From Callorhinus ursinus (taxonomy: Eukaryota > Chordata > Mammalia > Carnivora > Otariidae), in the NCBI RefSeq assembly GCF_003265705.1, contig NW_020312894.1, positions 5,674,334-5,738,333 of the forward strand: a stretch of 64,000 nt of DNA. Direction: 5' to 3'. The first letter of the stretch is position 1. Every line of letters begins with the position of its first letter. The notes below the pieces were generated by a model. The model had not been told where the DNA came from. It made no database searches and worked only from the letters and a program-made list of their open reading frames with translations. Below, in pieces: positions 25,126 through 38,049 of this stretch. A program made the position numbers and the translations under genes.

Positions 25126-25157
25126 AAAAAAAAAAAAAAAATCAATCAATCAATCAA
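25126..25157. repeat. Poly-A followed by (ATCA)4
   Basis: Fifteen A residues are followed by four ATCA units. No mobile element is clearly attached. Confidence 0.9.
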
Positions 25158-25267
25158 AATGGAGTCACTTGTGCTAAACTCCATGTCAGCAAACCAAGGC
25201 TTCATACCTAAACAAACTGCAGTTTTAGCCTCTCCCAGGAATGTCAGATTAAACTACTCAATCTGGA

Positions 25268-25460
25268 GGGGTGCCTGGGTGGCCCAGTCGGATAAGCTTC
25301 TGCCTTCAGCTCAGGTCACATGATCCCGGGGTCCTGGGATGGAGCCCCAACCGTGTCGGGCTCCTTGCTCAGCAGGGAGCCTGCTTCTCCCTCTCCCATT
25401 GCTCCTCCCCCTGCTTGTGTGCTCTCTCTCTCTCAAATAAATAAAAAATATCTTAAAAAA
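25268..25460 (+). mobile_element. CAN SINE (SINEC)
   Basis: The head is GGGGTGCCTGGGTGGCCCAG with a CTGCCTTCAGCTCAGG body and a CT-rich segment ending AAATAAATAAAAAATATCTT. The 17-bp target duplication AAACTACTCAATCTGGA (25251-25267) recurs at 25461-25477 with one mismatch. It is antisense to DOCK1. Confidence 0.95.
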
Positions 25461-25709
25461 AAACTAGTCAATCTGGAACTTTCTGGTCAGCACTACTGAG
25501 GTAATCCACCTGACAGCCCCTTCCATCCCTCGAAGAAGGAAGAGGTAGCCTGCTCTTTCCTTGTAGCTGTCCCCTTCTGCCTATAAAAGTCTCATTTTAT
25601 CCAGCTCTTCAGAGCTCCTTTCTACTTGCTAGATGGGATGCTGTCCAATTTGTAAATCATTGAATAAGGCCAATTATATCTTCAAATTTACTCAGTTGAA
25701 TTTTGTTTT

Positions 25710-26875
25710 TTGACAGCAAAAGCCCACTTTAACATAATACCCTGAATATATATGGTCAACTGTTTGCAACAAAGGAACACAGGACCCCCCCAACAAGTGA
25801 GACTGGTTCCATACCTCACACCCTATACAAAAATTAATTTTAAGTGGATCATACATCTTAAACATAAAACTTAAAACTACACAACTTCTAGAAGACACAT
25901 GTGATGGGCTAAGCAGCAATTTCTTAGGACACCAAAAGCACAATTTGTAAAAGAAAAAAATAAACTGTAGTTCATCAAAATAAAAACTTCTGCTCTTTAA
26001 AACACACTGCTGAGATAATGAAAGATGAGTCACACACTAGGAGAAAGTAATTGCAAACACATATCTGATCAAGATTTGTATACAGCATATCCAAAGAACA
26101 CTTAAAACTCAATAATGAGAAAACAGTCTTCCCCCCCAAATAGGCCAAATATTTGAAAAGACACTTTGCCAAAGAAGATATATGGATGGCAAATAAGCCC
26201 TTGAAAAGATGCTAAGCATCATTAGTCACCAGGGAAATGCAAATTAAAACCATAGTGAAATATCACTAACACCTATTAGAATTGCAAAAAAAAAAAAAAA
26301 AAAACCTGACAATCTCAAGTGCTGTTGCATAGGCTGCTGGGCTGAACGCAAAACAAGGTCAGCAACTGCAGAAAAGCACAAGACAGTTTCTCATGAAGTG
26401 AGAAATGCACTCCCCATACAGCCCAGCGACTGTACTCCTAAGTCTTGACCCGATGAACTGCAAACCTAATACTCCCACGAAACCCTGCATGTGCATGTTT
26501 ACAGTAGTTTTCTTTGTAATCATCAAAAACTAGAAACTACTCAAAAGTCCCTCAAGAGGTGAATCCCTACAATGCAACACTACTCGGTAATAAAAAAAAA
26601 AAAAAAAAAAAAAATCAGGCTCCTGTTACACACCACATGGATGAATCTCAAAATCTCAAATGCGCTCTGAGAAGTAAAACAAGACAAACTCAAAAGGCTA
26701 CATACCATGTGATTCCATCTCCTGCCTTGACGTTCCACTATGGAAAAGGCACACCTATAGGGTGGAGGTGGAGAAGGGCTTGTCTACACTGGGGGAAGCA
26801 GGAAGGCAGGGGGTGACGGCACTCCACTATATGACTCTACGCAAACAGAACCTTAATTTTCAGAATGAATAAAAC
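25710..26875 (+). mobile_element. Old L1 ORF2 fragment to 3' end (L1M type)
   Basis: This is degraded L1 ORF2 sequence starting near TATATGGTCAACTGTTTGCA, through AAAACTTCTGCTCTTTAAAA, to GGGAAATGCAAATTAAAACC and a diverged 3' part. Two poly-A runs (26287-26304 and 26591-26614) interrupt it. Limits are approximate. It is antisense to DOCK1. Confidence 0.85.
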
Positions 26876-27019
26876 TATATTTATTGCCTGGGTAGCCAGG
26901 CATGGAAAAGGCCTGAGAGAATGTTCTTGAATCTCAACACTGGTGCCTAAGAAGTAAGTGGTTGATTCCCGTTGCTTCAAATGAGTTCACATTTCCTAAT
27001 TTGTAGCTTGGGAATATTC

Positions 27020-27180
27020 TGTCCATGCCTCAGGCTCTTCTAGATGCTCGACTCTACGGACACAATATATCCTCAGAAGAACATGAAAAAGGTCTGCTAT
27101 CCCCTTTCACAGATGACAGAGTAGAGGCACGCAGAGAAGTCATGTGTCCAGATTCACACTGCTGGGATCTGGAGCAAGGC
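27020..27180 (-). repeat. MIR, reverse
   Basis: The order ATGCCTCAGGCTCTTCTAGA, CCCTTTCACAGATGACAGAG, AGTCATGTGTCCAGATTCAC follows MIR in reverse, diverged. Confidence 0.7.
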
Positions 27181-27399
27181 TGAGCACGTCCACGGTGAGC
27201 GCGAAGCCAGCACACGACTCATCACCGCCTACCTCTGTGCTGCACTGTCTCGATGAGACAGGGCAGGAAAGCAGTGTCCTGCACTGCACAATCACCAAGG
27301 CTTGTTTTCTAGGTGTTGACCCTGTCCTTCGATGCCAGCCAGATCAAGGGATCCCAACTCCCTCCTGAGATTCAACTTTGGAATGTATCGAGTTACTGC

Positions 27400-30120
27400 A
27401 GGTTACCCCCATTTCACGAGGGCAAAGCAGACGGAGACAAACAGGATGGGCCTTTATGGGACCGCCAGGCGCTGCGTTACCCAGGCAGACTGAGCGCCAG
27501 GGCAGGGCCAGGGCTCCCTAGGGCTTCCGCCCAACCAGAGGTCATAGTGATGCCCACCAAAAGGGGCATGTGCCCACTGTGACCCCAAAATACTGTCTAA
27601 CACAGAAGTTTGCCTAACAGACCAAGATCCTACAGCCAGTGCTATAGGCACGTGGGGTTTAGAGAGAACAGAGATGACCACGCACCTGCCATCAAGTCCG
27701 GATGAAGTAACCAAGGACGGAACAGAGAGAATGAAGAGAACGGGACAAGCAGGCTCCAACCTCTTGTACCCAGTGTCCATCCCCGTTCACACCCCACCTT
27801 CTTCACGGTTCTCCTCAAGACTGGGACCCCACCCCACCTCACCCATCTCACCTCCCACTTCCGAGAAGAACAAAATCCACCGGGAGAAAGAGCGGAGGCT
27901 CCAGGGGCGCCCACACATCTGTGCACCACCCAGGCTGAGAGAGGGAGCGTCCACCTCCAATGGACTGAATCCTGCCCCTGGGCTCAGCGTGGACCCTCTG
28001 CCCTCTGTCGCCCCTCCTCCCTCCAGCTGACTCAGTCCTCACATCAGCTGGCTCCTTCCCTCTGTGTGTGAGCTCACGCCGGTCTCTCCGGAGGAGAGCC
28101 CCAGGCACCTCCCTCCCGGCCTGCGCCGGCAGTGCCGGGCTGTGGGCTCCCGCGGTGCCTGCTGCTCAGCACTCCCACCTCTGCCCTCCGTAGCCCCTCT
28201 GCAGCCCCACCTCGTCTCCATTCCCGCCAAGGAGGCCAGTGGCCTCGTCCTAGGTGAGCCTTCCCTCACCTGCCTGGCCTTCCTCCATGCTCACTCCTCC
28301 CCCGCTTTCTGTGCAGGGCCCTGTCCCCACCACCCCTTTAAAGGTGGTGTCCTTGGAGTCTCATTCTGGACTTCTCTCCTTCCTCCACACACCCCTGAGG
28401 GACCCCACCTTCCTCCTGTGCATCACACCCACACACAACGGCCGCTGCGCTTCTGCGCATGGCTGTCCCACAGAAGCTGCAGACTCCACCTGCCACAGGC
28501 CAGTCCGCCACCTGACGTTCCCGGGACACCGCAGCTCAGGGTGCTACACGGCGGAGTCCCCAGGTCACAGCCTCACCAGGATGCTCCCTCTGCTTCACAG
28601 CCGCTCCGGACCAATCACAAAGCACAGTGGAGCCTTACCATTACGTGCCCGTGGTTCTACCACCTTCTCCACTCCTGTGGTTTCTATGACCTGGTCCAGG
28701 TCCATCTGTCTCTGTCACTGCTGCCGCAGCCTCCCATCTGACCCTCCGCCTCTACGTGGACCCCCTCAAGCTCACGCCTCAGGCTGCAGAGCAGCTTTCT
28801 TGAGATCAGATGCACTTCTCACGTAGAGACTTTGATGCATCACCCAAGTCTTGGGGTACCAGCCCGACTAGCGAGCACCCTCAGAGGCTCTGCCCGCCCC
28901 CCCCCAGGGTCTCTGCTCAGAGGCCTCCACCTGCACCTGACCCTCTCCAACCAGTGGAGCCGCTTCCAGCCAGCAGGGGGTGCACGAGTGTTCCCTCTTC
29001 CTGGACCACTGTTTTCCTGCACGCTACTCCCTCTCTTGCCCCAAAACACTCAGAGTTAACCCCTGATTACTCCTCGATCTGTAGCTTAGGCATCATTTTC
29101 TTCAAGACACATGGATTCCGGGTTGGGCATCCAGAGAGACTCCTGCTCTGGGCTGGAAGAGGAGGTTGGTGTGTCTGTGTCCCCCAGACCAGAGCTCCTG
29201 AGGTGTGGCAGGGCTATTCCTCCTCTCTGGGCTCCCTCAAGGCCTGCCGAGGCTCTTAGACACAGCAGACACCCCATGACATCCAGACTGACAGAGCTCT
29301 ATATAAAATCACCTCTTAATTCTCAAGAGACACTCCACCTGTTTGCTTTGGGCCCACAGAAATCCCCATCCTCGGCCAAGAGAAACAACTCTATCCCCTC
29401 CAGTCTGATGAGCCGGACAGAAGAGACAGGGACGCTGATGTCCACGCCACCATGGGCTCTGACTTTCCCAACCGAAAAACTAGCTCTGCCTGTTTCTAAT
29501 ATTGGTTATTTGTCAAGAACCTCAAGTGTTTGGGTTTCTGCTCATGCTTGCAGCAAAAGGCTTCATTTTCTCTGTGGAGTCAGGCTGCTTCACTAAATTC
29601 AGGTCTCTTTCAAGGAGAAGGAGCAGCTGCTTCGAGAGCTTTCCAAGGTGTAGAGCACAGGACAGACAGAATGGGGGCTCCTGCACAGACGAGAGACAGT
29701 GCTGGGTGGCATCTCATCGGCAGAAAGACCCCTCCAGAACAGAAAGTCCCGGATGCAGGCAAGAGAACCCACGCCGGCATGACGCACGCGGGAGGCAGCG
29801 CCGTACCTGGGACACAAACACAGGTCCCAGAGCCAAGCTGTGTGCACACAAAGCTTGCCTCCGCCACTCACTATGTGAACCTAGGAAGACGGCACGTCCT
29901 GTGAGTGGTTCTCACTGGTAAAACGTGCTGGTTACTAGCGCCGGCGTCCAGAGACTGTTGGCAGGATGGAATGACGCTGCGTGCACGATACGCTCAGCAT
30001 GCTCTCCCAAACGCATCGCGGGCGTTCAACAGACGGTGGCCACTGCTGCCACCCATGGTGGGGCGGGAGAACACGGGATGTGTGCGACACTGGCATGGAA
30101 ACCCTCCTGCGCGTGCACAA
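27400..30120. other. GC-rich, CpG-elevated intronic block
   Basis: GC content is visibly higher than in the surrounding intron, and CpGs cluster at about 28060-28160 and 29740-30120. Overlapping open frames of 140-240 codons occur on both strands, as expected by chance in GC-rich DNA with few stops. None resembles a protein I know. It may be a regulatory or degraded CpG-rich segment. Confidence 0.45.
28970..28983 (+). promoter_or_regulatory. CTCF-like core motif
   Basis: CCAGCAGGGGGTGC fits the CTCF core CCASNAGRKGGCRC with one deviation. It sits in the GC-rich block of the A-B intron. Motif only; no occupancy evidence. Confidence 0.35.
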
Positions 30121-30430
30121 CTCTCAAATATGACTTCACATTCTTTCATTTACAAAGTCCTATACAAAGTGGTAAATATGGAGGAGAATAATTTGCCATA
30201 TCACAGAATTCAGGATAATAGGCATAGGAGGCATTTGAGGACTTTTTATCTTCTCTTATCCTATTTTTATTATTTTTTAAAAATTGGTTTGTTATTTAAA
30301 CAAAATCTTGCTCAGAATATGCGGACTCCATGCACCAGGGTGACAATCACTAATCAGTTCACTGGGGTGTGGCCTGGGGGACAGGAGTGGAAGGACAAGG
30401 TCTACAGGATGCATCAGGAGACAGAGTTGA

Positions 30431-30620
30431 GGGGCACCTGGGGGGCTCAGTCCGTTAAGCATCTGACTCTTGATTTCGGCTCAGGTCATGATCTCAGGGT
30501 CATGAGATCGAGCCCCACCCCAGTCGGGCTCTATGCTCAGCGCTGTGTCCGCTTGAGAAATCTCTCTTCCTCTCCCTCTGCCCCTCTCCCCATTCGAGCA
30601 TGCACTCTTTCTAAATAAAC
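30431..30620 (+). mobile_element. CAN SINE, older subfamily, diverged
   Basis: The head is GGGGCACCTGGGGGGCTCAG, with GACTCTTGATTTCGGCTCAG and a tail reduced to CTAAATAAACC without a poly-A run. It is antisense to DOCK1. An open frame that runs into it from 29905 is not a gene. Confidence 0.92.
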
Positions 30621-31379
30621 CGCCACATAACCCGTGAGAGTAGCCCCATTCTGACACGGCCTAGCCAGGAAAAGAACAGCACGATATAGGAATTTAGATG
30701 ACTTCACTGTGTTTAGCTTTGTTTACTCGTCTCCTGTTTTTTAAGACAGAACTGCACTTATCAAATCAATGTTTGCTTTCTAAGACAGTTATTTCTTCAG
30801 GTTTGACTTTAAACCTAAGCAAATTAATGTAATGGCATTTTAAGTCCTAGTTTGCTTTTCTCTTTGAACTTGGCAAAGCTTTCATCTGCCCACCTGAGGA
30901 TGGACCAGTCCAATTCTACATGTACTTGGGCCTACGGGCAACAGACACGTGTGCACTGGCATGCTGGGGACACACGCCTGAGTCCCCTGCACACCCCGGC
31001 ACACGAAGCTTCAGGTAAAACTGAAATCACCTCCAAATACAACAGGGCTCCCCACCACTGAGCACTGATTAGAAAGCCAGTGAGCGGCGCAAAGACACCA
31101 GAAACAAAATTAGAAAGAACCACGGCCAGCAGTAAAGCTATTTCTATTTCTATGAAAGGACAGGCAAGTTGCTAAGGGCCCCTCCTAAAAGTGAGTCCAT
31201 CGCCTAATAACCCGGCAATCAAGAACTCATGATATCCAGCAATCGCAGCTCGGGTAGGGGGAGTAAGGTCAGACCTGAATCAAACAGACAAGAAGCATCT
31301 TGAAACTACAGTTTCAGAGGGAAAGAAAGATTAAATACATAGAAAGGATTATGAAGTGGCAGAAAATGCTAGAAGTTTT

Positions 31380-31770
31380 CTAACCGCTGAAATAGTTCAG
31401 GTTGAAGAAATTAAATAAACTGTATACTCTCTAAGCAAATTTAATCATCATGCAGCTCGTGAGATTGCCAACTCAATCCAAGCCATAAAACAACACAGAA
31501 AATGCACCTTCTACCCAGTATCAGTTTAATGTTGTAAGTGTCTCTCTGGCTAAAACTGTTACTACTGATGATGATTAATAGACACTATTTTAGGGTAAAG
31601 TTCAGGCTACATTATTCAGTATAATTATTTTAATTAAATCCATTAGCATATCTTTATGTAAGATTACAAGAGCTATCGGTGACACAAAATAAGTTTTCCT
31701 TGAATAATGTATGAAGCAATTATTAATTTACATATTTCTCAAGAAAACGCATATTAAAATGATTCCATTT
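31380..31770. promoter_or_regulatory. Possible conserved noncoding element
   Basis: This repeat-free AT-rich stretch has AATTTAATCATCATGC, GATGATGATTAATAG, TATTTTAATTAAATCC and GCAATTATTAATTTAC. No coding frame is present. The inference rests on sequence texture alone. Confidence 0.28.
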
Positions 31771-32399
31771 GGAGGTTCTGAGCTCAAATACATAAGGCCC
31801 ACAATTCTCCCTTCAGACTTCAGAGTTCCATCTTTGGAAGATTTGGGGCATAGCCGAACAACCTCCGAAGAACCAGGGCATCCTGATACAGGGACACGGA
31901 GCCAGACCAGTTCGGCCAACGGGAGCCCCTAGACCTGCGCTTGTGCCTTTGGGGGGAACGGAAGAAACAGGGCAGATGGCTGGACAGAAACACAGAGCAC
32001 TCTGGAGAGAGTCACCCTGCTGCACGTCTTGCTGTAATCCAGAACAACAAGCAAAAAGAGGATGACAGTGATTGCTTCTACTCCTTATACCCTATTATTA
32101 AAAAAGACTAAATACATATAATGTAGCTCAAATCTAAAAATAACTCTTCTTTTTTACAATCAAGCTTCCTTTAAGCAGACCCTGGTCTTTAAAATGGCAT
32201 GCCCCATCTCTACCACCAACGCTGGCTCATTCAGTCCCAACTGACAACTTAGCAGTTGAAAGAAACCATTCCTAGGAGTAGTTTCACGTTTAAGTATCAC
32301 CAAGTCCAAACCAAAGAAAATAATGAAAGACGTACACATTTACTAAGATTCTTCAATAAATCCAAGATAAGCTCCTACACTTAAAAATCCACGTTAGGG

Positions 32400-33180
32400 C
32401 CAACAAATATATGGGAAGATGCACTAATCATTAATGCAAATCAAAACCACAATGAGCTATCTCCTTATATCAATTAAGATAGCTGCCAGGAAAGAAGGAA
32501 GGGAGGGGTGTTGGGCAAAGAAACTGGAACCCTTGTACGCTGTTGGTGGGAATGCAAACTGGTACAGCCACCAAGGAAAACGGTATGGAGTTTCCTCACA
32601 AGTTACAAATAGAACTATCATATGATCCAGCAATTTCACATCCGGGAATATACCCCAAAGCAGTGGAAGCAGGACCCTGAAGAGTGATGTGCACACCCAT
32701 GTTCATTGTAGCACTACTCACAATAGCCCACAGGTAAAAGCAACCCAGTGTCCATCAGTGAATAAAAAAAGAAAGAAAAGGCTGTATATACATCCGATGG
32801 AGTGTAATTCAGCCTTAGGAAAGAAAGGAATTCTGACACGTGCTGCAGCATCAATGAACCTTGAGGACATGACGCTCAGTGAAATAAGCCAGTCACAGAA
32901 ATACACATTCTGCATGATTCCACTTATCCCAGGTATCTCAAGTTGTCACAGTCACAGAGGCAGAAAGCAGAATAGTGGCTGCCGCAGGCTGGGGCTTCGG
33001 GGATGGGATGTTGTCATCGAATGGGGACAGAGTTTAAGTTGTGCAAGACGAAAAAGTTCCAGAGATGTCCACAACAATATGAACACAGTTAACACTCCTG
33101 AACTGCAAAAACTGTTTAGGGAACGTTATATTATGAGGCTTTTACCACAATTAAAAACACACAGGGAAACAAAACAACAA
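32400..33180 (+). mobile_element. Old L1 3' end (L1M type)
   Basis: This is an ORF2 C-terminal relic: GTTGGTGGGAATGCAAACTG, ATATGATCCAGCAATTTCAC, AACCTTGAGGACATGACGCT, then an L1M 3' UTR with GAATAGTGGCTGCCGCAGGC. A 176-codon plus-strand frame here is part of the relic, not a gene. It is antisense to DOCK1. Confidence 0.88.
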
Positions 33181-33259
33181 TTTGTCATGCCTTCCTGGGA
33201 GAATAACAACTTCGGGTAAAGGGTCTCCCCTGGGCGGGAGTGCCTTTAACCCCCTGCAC

Positions 33260-33263
<4 letters not shown>

Positions 33264-33302
<39 letters not shown>

Positions 33303-33336
33303 TCACTCGCTTGCTCACTCGCTCGCTCACTCACTG
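33264..33336. repeat. Compound (CA)n-(CTCA/CTCG)n microsatellite
   Basis: About 35 bp of CA are followed by about 38 bp of CTCA and CTCG units mixed with CTTG. It lies just after the L1 tail that ends near 33180. Confidence 0.95.
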
Positions 33337-33671
33337 TCCCAAACAAACGATGCCCAGATATTCTCAAACAGCTCCTGGCTGAGAACCACTAGGTTAGACG
33401 AAAACTTTCCCAGCCATGCAGCTGTGTCACAAACAGGTCCCCAGCAGGCAGAAGCTCTCAGCCCTTGGGTCAGCCTGGCCTGACCTGGACCACTAGGTCT
33501 ACTCTGGCCACAAGAAGCCGCACCAACCAACAATGACCCGTCTCTATGAAAACATGGGGGGAGCCCCCTGCTCCGGGCTACCTTCTCTCTGTTGTAAGGC
33601 ACACTACTGCAACAAGGGCCTGGGGCCTGCACCTGTTTCACCCCTCGTTCCCCAGCGCTGGGCACATGGGA

Positions 33672-33683
33672 CACCAGAGGGCG
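33672..33683 (+). promoter_or_regulatory. CTCF-like core motif
   Basis: CACCAGAGGGCG matches the CTCF core well, in non-repeat sequence. Motif only. It has the same orientation as the motif at 28970. Confidence 0.35.
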
Positions 33684-34639
33684 TTCGGTCAAGAACGGAA
33701 TGAATTGTAAGACAATAAAAGGCCAGGGTGGGGCCGCCATGACTCAAGGAGTGAGGCAGAGCACAGGTGCCTGCAGATGTGGGGCGAAGTAGCAGGATCC
33801 TGTAGCAAAAAGTACAAGGCAAGAGACTGAGAAAGGGACAAATTAACTAACCATGACACACGCAAGGATAAACCCTCTTCTTTGGAGCCACTGTGCTCTC
33901 CTTAACCTCCGAAAACGCACTCGCCAGGAATTAAGACATGCTTAAAAGGGGGTATTAACCATAATCTAGGCAAGAACAAATCTAAATTAAATTACTGAAC
34001 TTTTCTTGTGTCACATTTTACCAGCACAGCCGTGTAGCCGAGGAGGCTCAGGGAGACAGGGAGAAGGGGAGTGATCCTTTGAACCGGCCTCCACAGCTCC
34101 AAATTGGTGAAAATTGGTTACCAGTCTAGACAGCTTCCAAGAGCAAAGCGTAACTTACAAATAATGGCGATTTTCTAAAAAATTACTTGAAATTCAGAAG
34201 TCGACAGGCAGGAAGATGGTCCAGTTCAGAAGCATCTTAAGGGCCTGAAATTGAAAACAGCAACTAGAGAAGGCAACACCTCACACTTGTGTTTTCCTCA
34301 TGGTCTGAACAGTCTCATCGAACAGAGCCTGCGAGGTACAGCAATGGGTGGGAGAAGGGCCCCTACAGGGGAGAGAAGGTGGGAGATGCAGGAGGAGGGT
34401 GGAGGGAGCACCTCCCCTGCCCCTCCCCCCCCGGCCCACACCAACTCTGAAGCAAAGCACTGGAAATGAATGTCAAGGGGGGAGACACTCAGCAGGCAGA
34501 GGCAGCTGAACAGGGTGAAGAAGGGCCCCCGGCAGAGAGAAGCAGTGAAAGCAAAGGGGGGCCCTGCCCTCCCACTCCAACCCCAACCCAAAGCCACGTG
34601 CTCAGTGGCTGCCCAGCATCCCATACACAAATCCACCCA

Positions 34640-34870
34640 CAGTGGGTGGAACTATGTTTTCCCCCAAAATGTGTTCAAGTCCTAACCCCAGGTACCCGTG
34701 AATACGAACTTAATTGGAAAGAGGGTCTTTGCAGATGAAACCAAATTCAGCAGAAGTCATACTAGATGAGGGTGGGCCTTGAATCCAATGCCAGTGGCTT
34801 TGTAAAAGAAGGGGGGGGGTGGGGAGACGGGGCACAGAGGCACACACGTGTGAGGCGGAGGCAGGGTGTA
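34640..34870 (+). mobile_element. Old LTR-like repeat remnant
   Basis: The order GTGTTCAAGTCCTAACCCCA, AGAGGGTCTTTGCAGATGAA, GATGAGGGTGGGCCTTGAAT is a familiar mammalian interspersed repeat of LTR type. I do not assign a family. It is related to the stretch at 53660. Confidence 0.55.
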
Positions 34871-35249
34871 AGCCAGAAACAAATACTGATTTTGCTGTTA
34901 TTAGGAATGCCGTACTTTGACATAAAATACTCCTGGAAAAGGTGCCTATCTATCATGGTTTCTAAAATCTCAAGACGGATTTGCCATCCCAGGACTCTGA
35001 CCCTAAGTGTTCTTCTCTTCCCGCTACACAGCCCTCTCTCCTGCTCAGGGAACACCACAGCATGAGCTTGGATTCCTTGAATCTTGACTCAGGGAAGACC
35101 CTGGATATCTGAAAATATAATGCACAACCCCGCAAGTGTCCTACAGAGTAATATTTAATATAAAAAGGGGGAAAGGGATCTTTACAGATGAACTTGCATG
35201 TGCAACTCAGGAGTCCATGCAAAGAAAGCAAGAAAAAGAATGTCTATTC

Positions 35250-35865
35250 CTCAATAAATTAAAAAGAATAGACACACAACACCCTGGTTCCACTCCTAGG
35301 TCTGTCCCCAAACAACTAAAAGCAGGTGTTCAGAGGAAAACTTGGTACACGACCGTTCGTGGCAACACTATGGACAATACTAAAAAAATGGGAACTCAAA
35401 TGTCCATCAACTGATGAATGGACACACAAACTGTACATATGGAATAAGATGCCCAAATAATGGTATAGGATGCCCCATCAAACAGTCCACACAATGGAAT
35501 AGGATTCCCCATAAAACAGAAAGATGTACTGAGACATGCCACAACACAGATGAACCTTGAAAACGAGCTGAGAAGCCGGACACAAAGGCCACGTGTCTTA
35601 TGCCGTCACGTATATGACTTATCCAAAACAGGCAAACTCACAGAAACAGAAAACAGATGAATGATACCAGAGGACATAGGAGGGAGTTCTGGGCAGTGAC
35701 TGTAATGGGAACGGGGCCTCCTTTTGGGATGACAAAAATGTTTTCGAACCAGAGAGTGGTGACGGTTGCACCATACTGTGAATGTACTAAATGGTCGCTT
35801 TAAAATGGCTGAGATGGTGAATTTTATGTATGTATATGTCACCACAAAAGTTTAATTAATTTAAA
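35250..35865 (+). mobile_element. Old L1 3' end (L1M type)
   Basis: This is an old L1 tail: CTCAAATGTCCATCAACTGATGAATGG (35395-35421), ACAGATGAACCTTGAAAACG (near 35550), and a 3' UTR ending near AAATGGCTGAGATGGTGAAT. A local triplication of an 'ATAGGATGCCCC/ATTCCCC' phrase occurs at 35425-35515. Limits are approximate. It is antisense to DOCK1. Confidence 0.85.
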
Positions 35866-38049
35866 AAATAATGTCCTGCCCTCAACTATAAAAGGGCACT
35901 TTTCATTAAAATAATCATAGGACTGCTCTTACCAACTCAGAATCACTGTCATTCGCGCTGTAACACATGTGACTGACCCATACAGTGGTTTCTAGCAGTG
36001 ACAGACCAACACCTTGGAAACAGCACATGGTGCCTCCAGCTATTTCTAAAATGAGGCATGAAATTAGTCATCATAATAATGATCCCAGTGTCACTGGTTC
36101 ACTGGGACAGCTACGCCTCGCCTGAAGCAAGCCACTATCAATGCCAATGTTTTAATTAAGCAAGATGTAACACAATCCACCACGGCAGAAATCTAAGGAA
36201 ACCAGAAATAAGAGCTACCCCAGTGTCCCCAATACCCATCATTGTCCCAAATGTCACCCCCCTAAACACCCTTTCATAGGGTTCTATAGATGTATCTCTC
36301 ATTTGTGCCTCAGCAAACAGTTACTACACAGGTCGGAGGATTTAAAACATGAACATCCAAATTCATGACTTTTGAAAAATGTACTGCGACACAGAATGGG
36401 TAATTTTTATAAATGCTGCCAAAATAAAGACGAGCCTTCGGTTAAGGTAATTAAAAATACTTCCGCGGTCAGACTCTTCTCCTCCAAAGGAAAAGCCAGT
36501 CGGGACGACTAACTATCATGGAGCCCAGACACCAGCACCCGGCAACTCGGATGTGCGGGCCAAATGTTACGGCTCTTGTTCTGGTTCCACAGGGACATAC
36601 AGAGCCGGCCCACCACAGATGGGGCCACCCCACGGATAAGGAAATGTGTGAGCAGGGAAGCTGGTCTCATGCACACCCACGCTCAGCCCACTGTGTTCCC
36701 CTCCACCCTCCACGTAGCTCAGGAGCTGAGATCTGCTTCCTTCAAAGCCCACCCCGCCTTGTGCCCAGGCCACCTCCGCACGTGTGGGCACACCGCTTCC
36801 AGGCAGAAGGTTCTTCCTTTCCATACTCCTCTGCCACCCACACCCCACGCTCCTCCTGGGGGAACAGGGAGCAGTGCTATACTTCCCGCATGGCCCTGGA
36901 AGCCTCAAAGTGCTCCCCGTGGGGACGGCTGACCCTACAGAGAAATCCACCTGGCAAGCCAGCCCAGCCCAGCCACCTCCCTGCTGAGGGCCTCCAGGGA
37001 TTGCAACCCCAAGAGCCCCAAGTCCCGGCTTCCTTCCCTCACACGTGAGACCATCCACAGCCAAATACAGAGATTTTCTTTTTCTTTTTGACAAAAGTTC
37101 TGAGGTGCAGTTCATGGACCACTCGGCAGAGAGTGGATTCTCAGCCCCCTTCAGGCCTTAGTGCAAGAGTACGCCAGAGGCAAACGTGAGATTCACAGAA
37201 GAGGCAACATAAATTCATTTAAATTCATTTAAATTGACTCCCAAAACCTGTCTTCAAGTTATGTTCTTCCAGTAACACTAAAAGGAATCAAATGTACCTC
37301 TCATGTTTCCTCTTCTAGATAAAACTCAAATAAATAGTGAGTTATCTGGAAAGCGCCGTCACTGTCACGTTCAGATGCAAGAACGGAAATGATAGAAACC
37401 GAAGTTACTATGAATACATAAAACCAGAGCAAATAAAAACACAATGCTGAGGTGTCTACTGTGCACATAAACAGTAGTCAACTTAATAGCTTTTCATAAT
37501 TTCTGATGAGTATGTTCAATACAGACATGAGAGTGAGGACCCTGTTTGCAACCTGGGGGGAAAGTGGCATTTTGCTCCAGAGAAGGACAATGCTGCCCCC
37601 AGAACTGACTGGAGGGTAGAGCCAATGTCAGAGGAAGTGACAGCAAACAGCACAATAGTAAGTGAAAAGGACAAAAGCACCAACTTCCAATTTACAAAAG
37701 GTTTATTATTTGAAGACTCCGGAAACATTCCTGAACATAGGACAAAGAAAAATCTGAGGCACTTGTTGGCAGCTAACTGGTTATCAAGTGAAATAAAATT
37801 CAGAATAAATTTTACAATTACACTTATAATTGCCACCATCCAACGAGAAAGCCGGCTAGCTTTCACTCTGCATTTGTAAAGGACGATTCAGAGTAAATCC
37901 GAGAAAACTCTGAAATTACAAAAGCAACAGCAAGAAAATAATTCTCTTTGTTGGAAAATGAAGTGACGTGATCATCCAAGAATATTCAATAATTCAGCTC
38001 AGGATCTGGAAAAGTCTAGAATTTGACAAACACAACAGTGTATTAAAAA

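Noticed and set aside
28064..30618. Plus-strand frames of 225, 190, 161, 149 and 237 codons
   Set aside because: They overlap each other and minus-strand frames in a GC-rich block, are Pro/Ser/His-rich, and the last runs into a CAN SINE. No domain is seen.
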